The translations under genes were made by a program, and so were the position numbers. A stretch of DNA of 64,000 nt from Lacticaseibacillus thailandensis DSM 22698 = JCM 13996 (GTDB lineage Bacteria > Bacillota > Bacilli > Lactobacillales > Lactobacillaceae): contig NZ_BBER01000002.1 of NCBI RefSeq assembly GCF_001312865.1, positions 124,001-188,000 on the forward strand. The letters run 5' to 3'. Positions 62,748 to 64,000 of the stretch are shown here, piece by piece. The notes under the pieces are model-generated. The model was not told where the DNA came from. It made no database searches and saw nothing but the letters and a program-made list of their open reading frames with translations. Within the stretch, counting starts at the first letter, position 1. Each line of letters begins with the position of its first letter.

Positions 62748-63670
62748 GTGGAAAAAGCTGCAGGACAGTACCGGACGTTTGACCGGGCAACGTGGTCCGC
62801 AATGGGTCCCGCCAACGGCACCGACATTACGCCGGCTGAAATCGAACGGGTCCGGTCCCTCAACGATAAGCTGAGCATTGATGATGTTCGCGACGTCTAC
62901 ATGCCGCTGGTCCGGTACCTACGTATGCGGCGGGACAATTATTTGCATACTGAGCAGGCCAAAGCTAACTTTTTGGGCACCGACGACCGCGTGGCACCGT
63001 TTATCATCGGCATCAGCGGCTCGGTCGCGGTCGGCAAAAGCACCTCAGCGCGCTTGCTCCAACTGCTAATGAACCGGGTGATGCCGGACCTCAAGACACA
63101 GATGCTGACCACCGATGGCTTCCTGTACCCCAATGCCGAGTTGGAGCGGCGCGGCATCATGGCGCGTAAAGGGTTCCCCGAAAGTTACGACATGCACGCT
63201 TTACTCCAGTTTTTGATCGACATCAAGTTGGGGCGCGCGGCGCAAGCACCGGTGTATTCGCACGAGGAGTACGACGTGGTGCCCGGTCAGTTCACGACCG
63301 TGGACCAGCAGGACATCGTCATCGTGGAGGGCATTAACGTCCTGCAGACGGGCGGTGATGAGCCATCTTTTACTCCGACCTCTTTGATTTGTCCCTCTAC
63401 GTTGACGCCGCTGCGGATGATATTGCGCGTTGGTACGAGGAGCGTTTCTACAAGTTACTCAGTTTGGCCAAGGACGACCCGGATGATTACTACTATAGTT
63501 ACGCGCACGGCGATCCACAGCGGGCGGCGGACCTGTGCCACTGGGCGTGGAACGAGGTCAACTTGCCGAACCTGGAGGAGTACATCCTGCCGACCCGGGC
63601 GCGGGCGGACGTCGTCTTGCACAAGCGCGCAGACCACACGATTGATCAGGTCTCGGTCCGCCGATTCTAG
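62748..63670 (+). CDS. coaA: Pantothenate kinase type I (one frameshift)
   Basis: 307 residues after restoring one C near 63364 (GDEPIFYSDLFDLSLYVDA). P-loop GISGSVAVGKSTSARLLQ, ATP/pantothenate residues in LLTTDGFLYPN, and the C-terminal RFYKLLSLAKDDPDDYYYSYAH and VLHKRADHTIDQV segments. It phosphorylates pantothenate, the first step of coenzyme A synthesis; coaBC for later steps is at the other end of the window. The start is GTG at 62748, eight bases after GGAGG. guaA follows 73 bases downstream, an order common in lactobacilli. Confidence 0.95.
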
Positions 63671-63674
63671 GTGA

Positions 63675-63703
63675 TTGACCGGCTTTGTAAATACCGGTAG
63701 AAT
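63675..63703 (+). promoter_or_regulatory. Promoter of guaA
   Basis: TTGACC, 17-base spacer, TAGAAT. The spacer contains two CCGG boxes. No purine riboswitch fits in the short region. Confidence 0.75.
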
Positions 63704-63743
63704 TGTTACAACGATTAAGACGTTAATAGCAAAGGAGTGTGAC

Positions 63744-64000
63744 ATGGTGGCAACTGCGCAAAATAAGGACTACGACAAGATTATCGTGCTCGACTACGGT
63801 AGCCAGTACAACCAGCTGATTACCCGCCGGATTCGTGACTTCGGCATTTATTCCGAACTTAAACCGCACACAATTAGTGCGGCGGAGGTGCGGGCCTTGG
63901 CACCAAAGGGGATTATCTTCTCTGGCGGCCCCAACTCGGTTTACGATGAGGGTGCCCTGGGCGTGGACCCTGAGCTGTTTGAATTGGGCATCCCGATTCT
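63744..64000 (+). CDS. guaA: GMP synthase (glutamine-hydrolysing), N-terminal part, cut by window edge
   Basis: The first 85 residues are present. [18 protein letters not shown] is the start of the class I glutamine amidotransferase domain and [15 protein letters not shown] the oxyanion region. GuaA converts XMP to GMP. The ATG follows AAAGGAGTG. The rest lies beyond the window. Confidence 0.95.
   Translation, partial: MVATAQNKDYDKIIVLDYGSQYNQLITRRIRDFGIYSELKPHTISAAEVRALAPKGIIFSGGPNSVYDEGALGVDPELFELGIPI

Overview
The window is a 64 kb piece of a high-GC Lactobacillaceae chromosome. The best guess is Lacticaseibacillus or a close high-GC relative. Supporting signs are a lactose-PTS operon with LacT-type antitermination, beta-glucoside PTS genes, a KxYKxGKxW/LPxTG mucus-binding adhesin, a PepI-type peptidase, an Flp-type Crp/Fnr regulator, frequent TTG/GTG starts with strong Shine-Dalgarno sites, and a coaA-guaA junction. 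The genus is inferred from gene content only. I see no phage, transposase, tRNA, rRNA or CRISPR.

Layout. 0-2.7 kb: 3' part of coaBC, a GlsB-type stress membrane protein with a small partner, then an EF-loop protein divergent from an Flp-like redox regulator with one shared FNR-type box. 2.7-9 kb: lac operon (cre, promoter, RAT/terminator, lacE-lacT-lacF-lacG) plus a lone GatC-like EIIC. 9-12 kb: degenerate GGDEF/EAL protein and a Cof phosphatase. 12-15.5 kb: a secreted sortase-like protein, a four-unit tandem array of a structured 114-bp repeat, a possible leftward small RNA, and a Crp-family regulator. 15.9-24 kb: LysR regulator, msrB, aldo/keto reductase, phosphatases, DapA-like lyase, nfo, gluconokinase-type kinase. 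24-28 kb: fruR-fruK-fruA (leftward). 28-32 kb: SdpR/SdpI-like pair, an unknown membrane protein, and hflX behind a short leader peptide and terminator. 32-36.6 kb: licT-bglP-bglA with two RAT/terminator switches. 36.7-41.3 kb: amino-acid permease behind a 17-residue leader ORF, and a BceAB-like ABC transporter. 41.4-47 kb: BMP-family nucleoside ABC transporter. 47-50 kb: phosphatases and an MFS exporter. 50.4-57.4 kb: a roughly 2,300-residue adhesin. 57.4-64 kb: DHA2 MFS exporter, PepI-like peptidase, HelD-like helicase, coaA, start of guaA.

The genes describe a sugar-scavenging, host- or plant-associated lactic acid bacterium. Lactose and beta-glucosides enter as phosphosugars, are cleaved by 6-phospho-glycosidases, and the operons are controlled by BglG-type antiterminators; the lac promoter also carries a cre site. 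Fructose is handled by a DeoR-controlled PTS. Nucleosides and amino acids are imported.

Caution: many genes are broken by single-base frameshifts. I count about 25 losses of one base, nearly all beside a short run, and four gains of one base in A/T runs of 7-8. Corrected genes then have lengths divisible by three and continuous family motifs. This looks like systematic sequence error, not mass gene decay. Coordinates given for such genes span the whole corrected gene.
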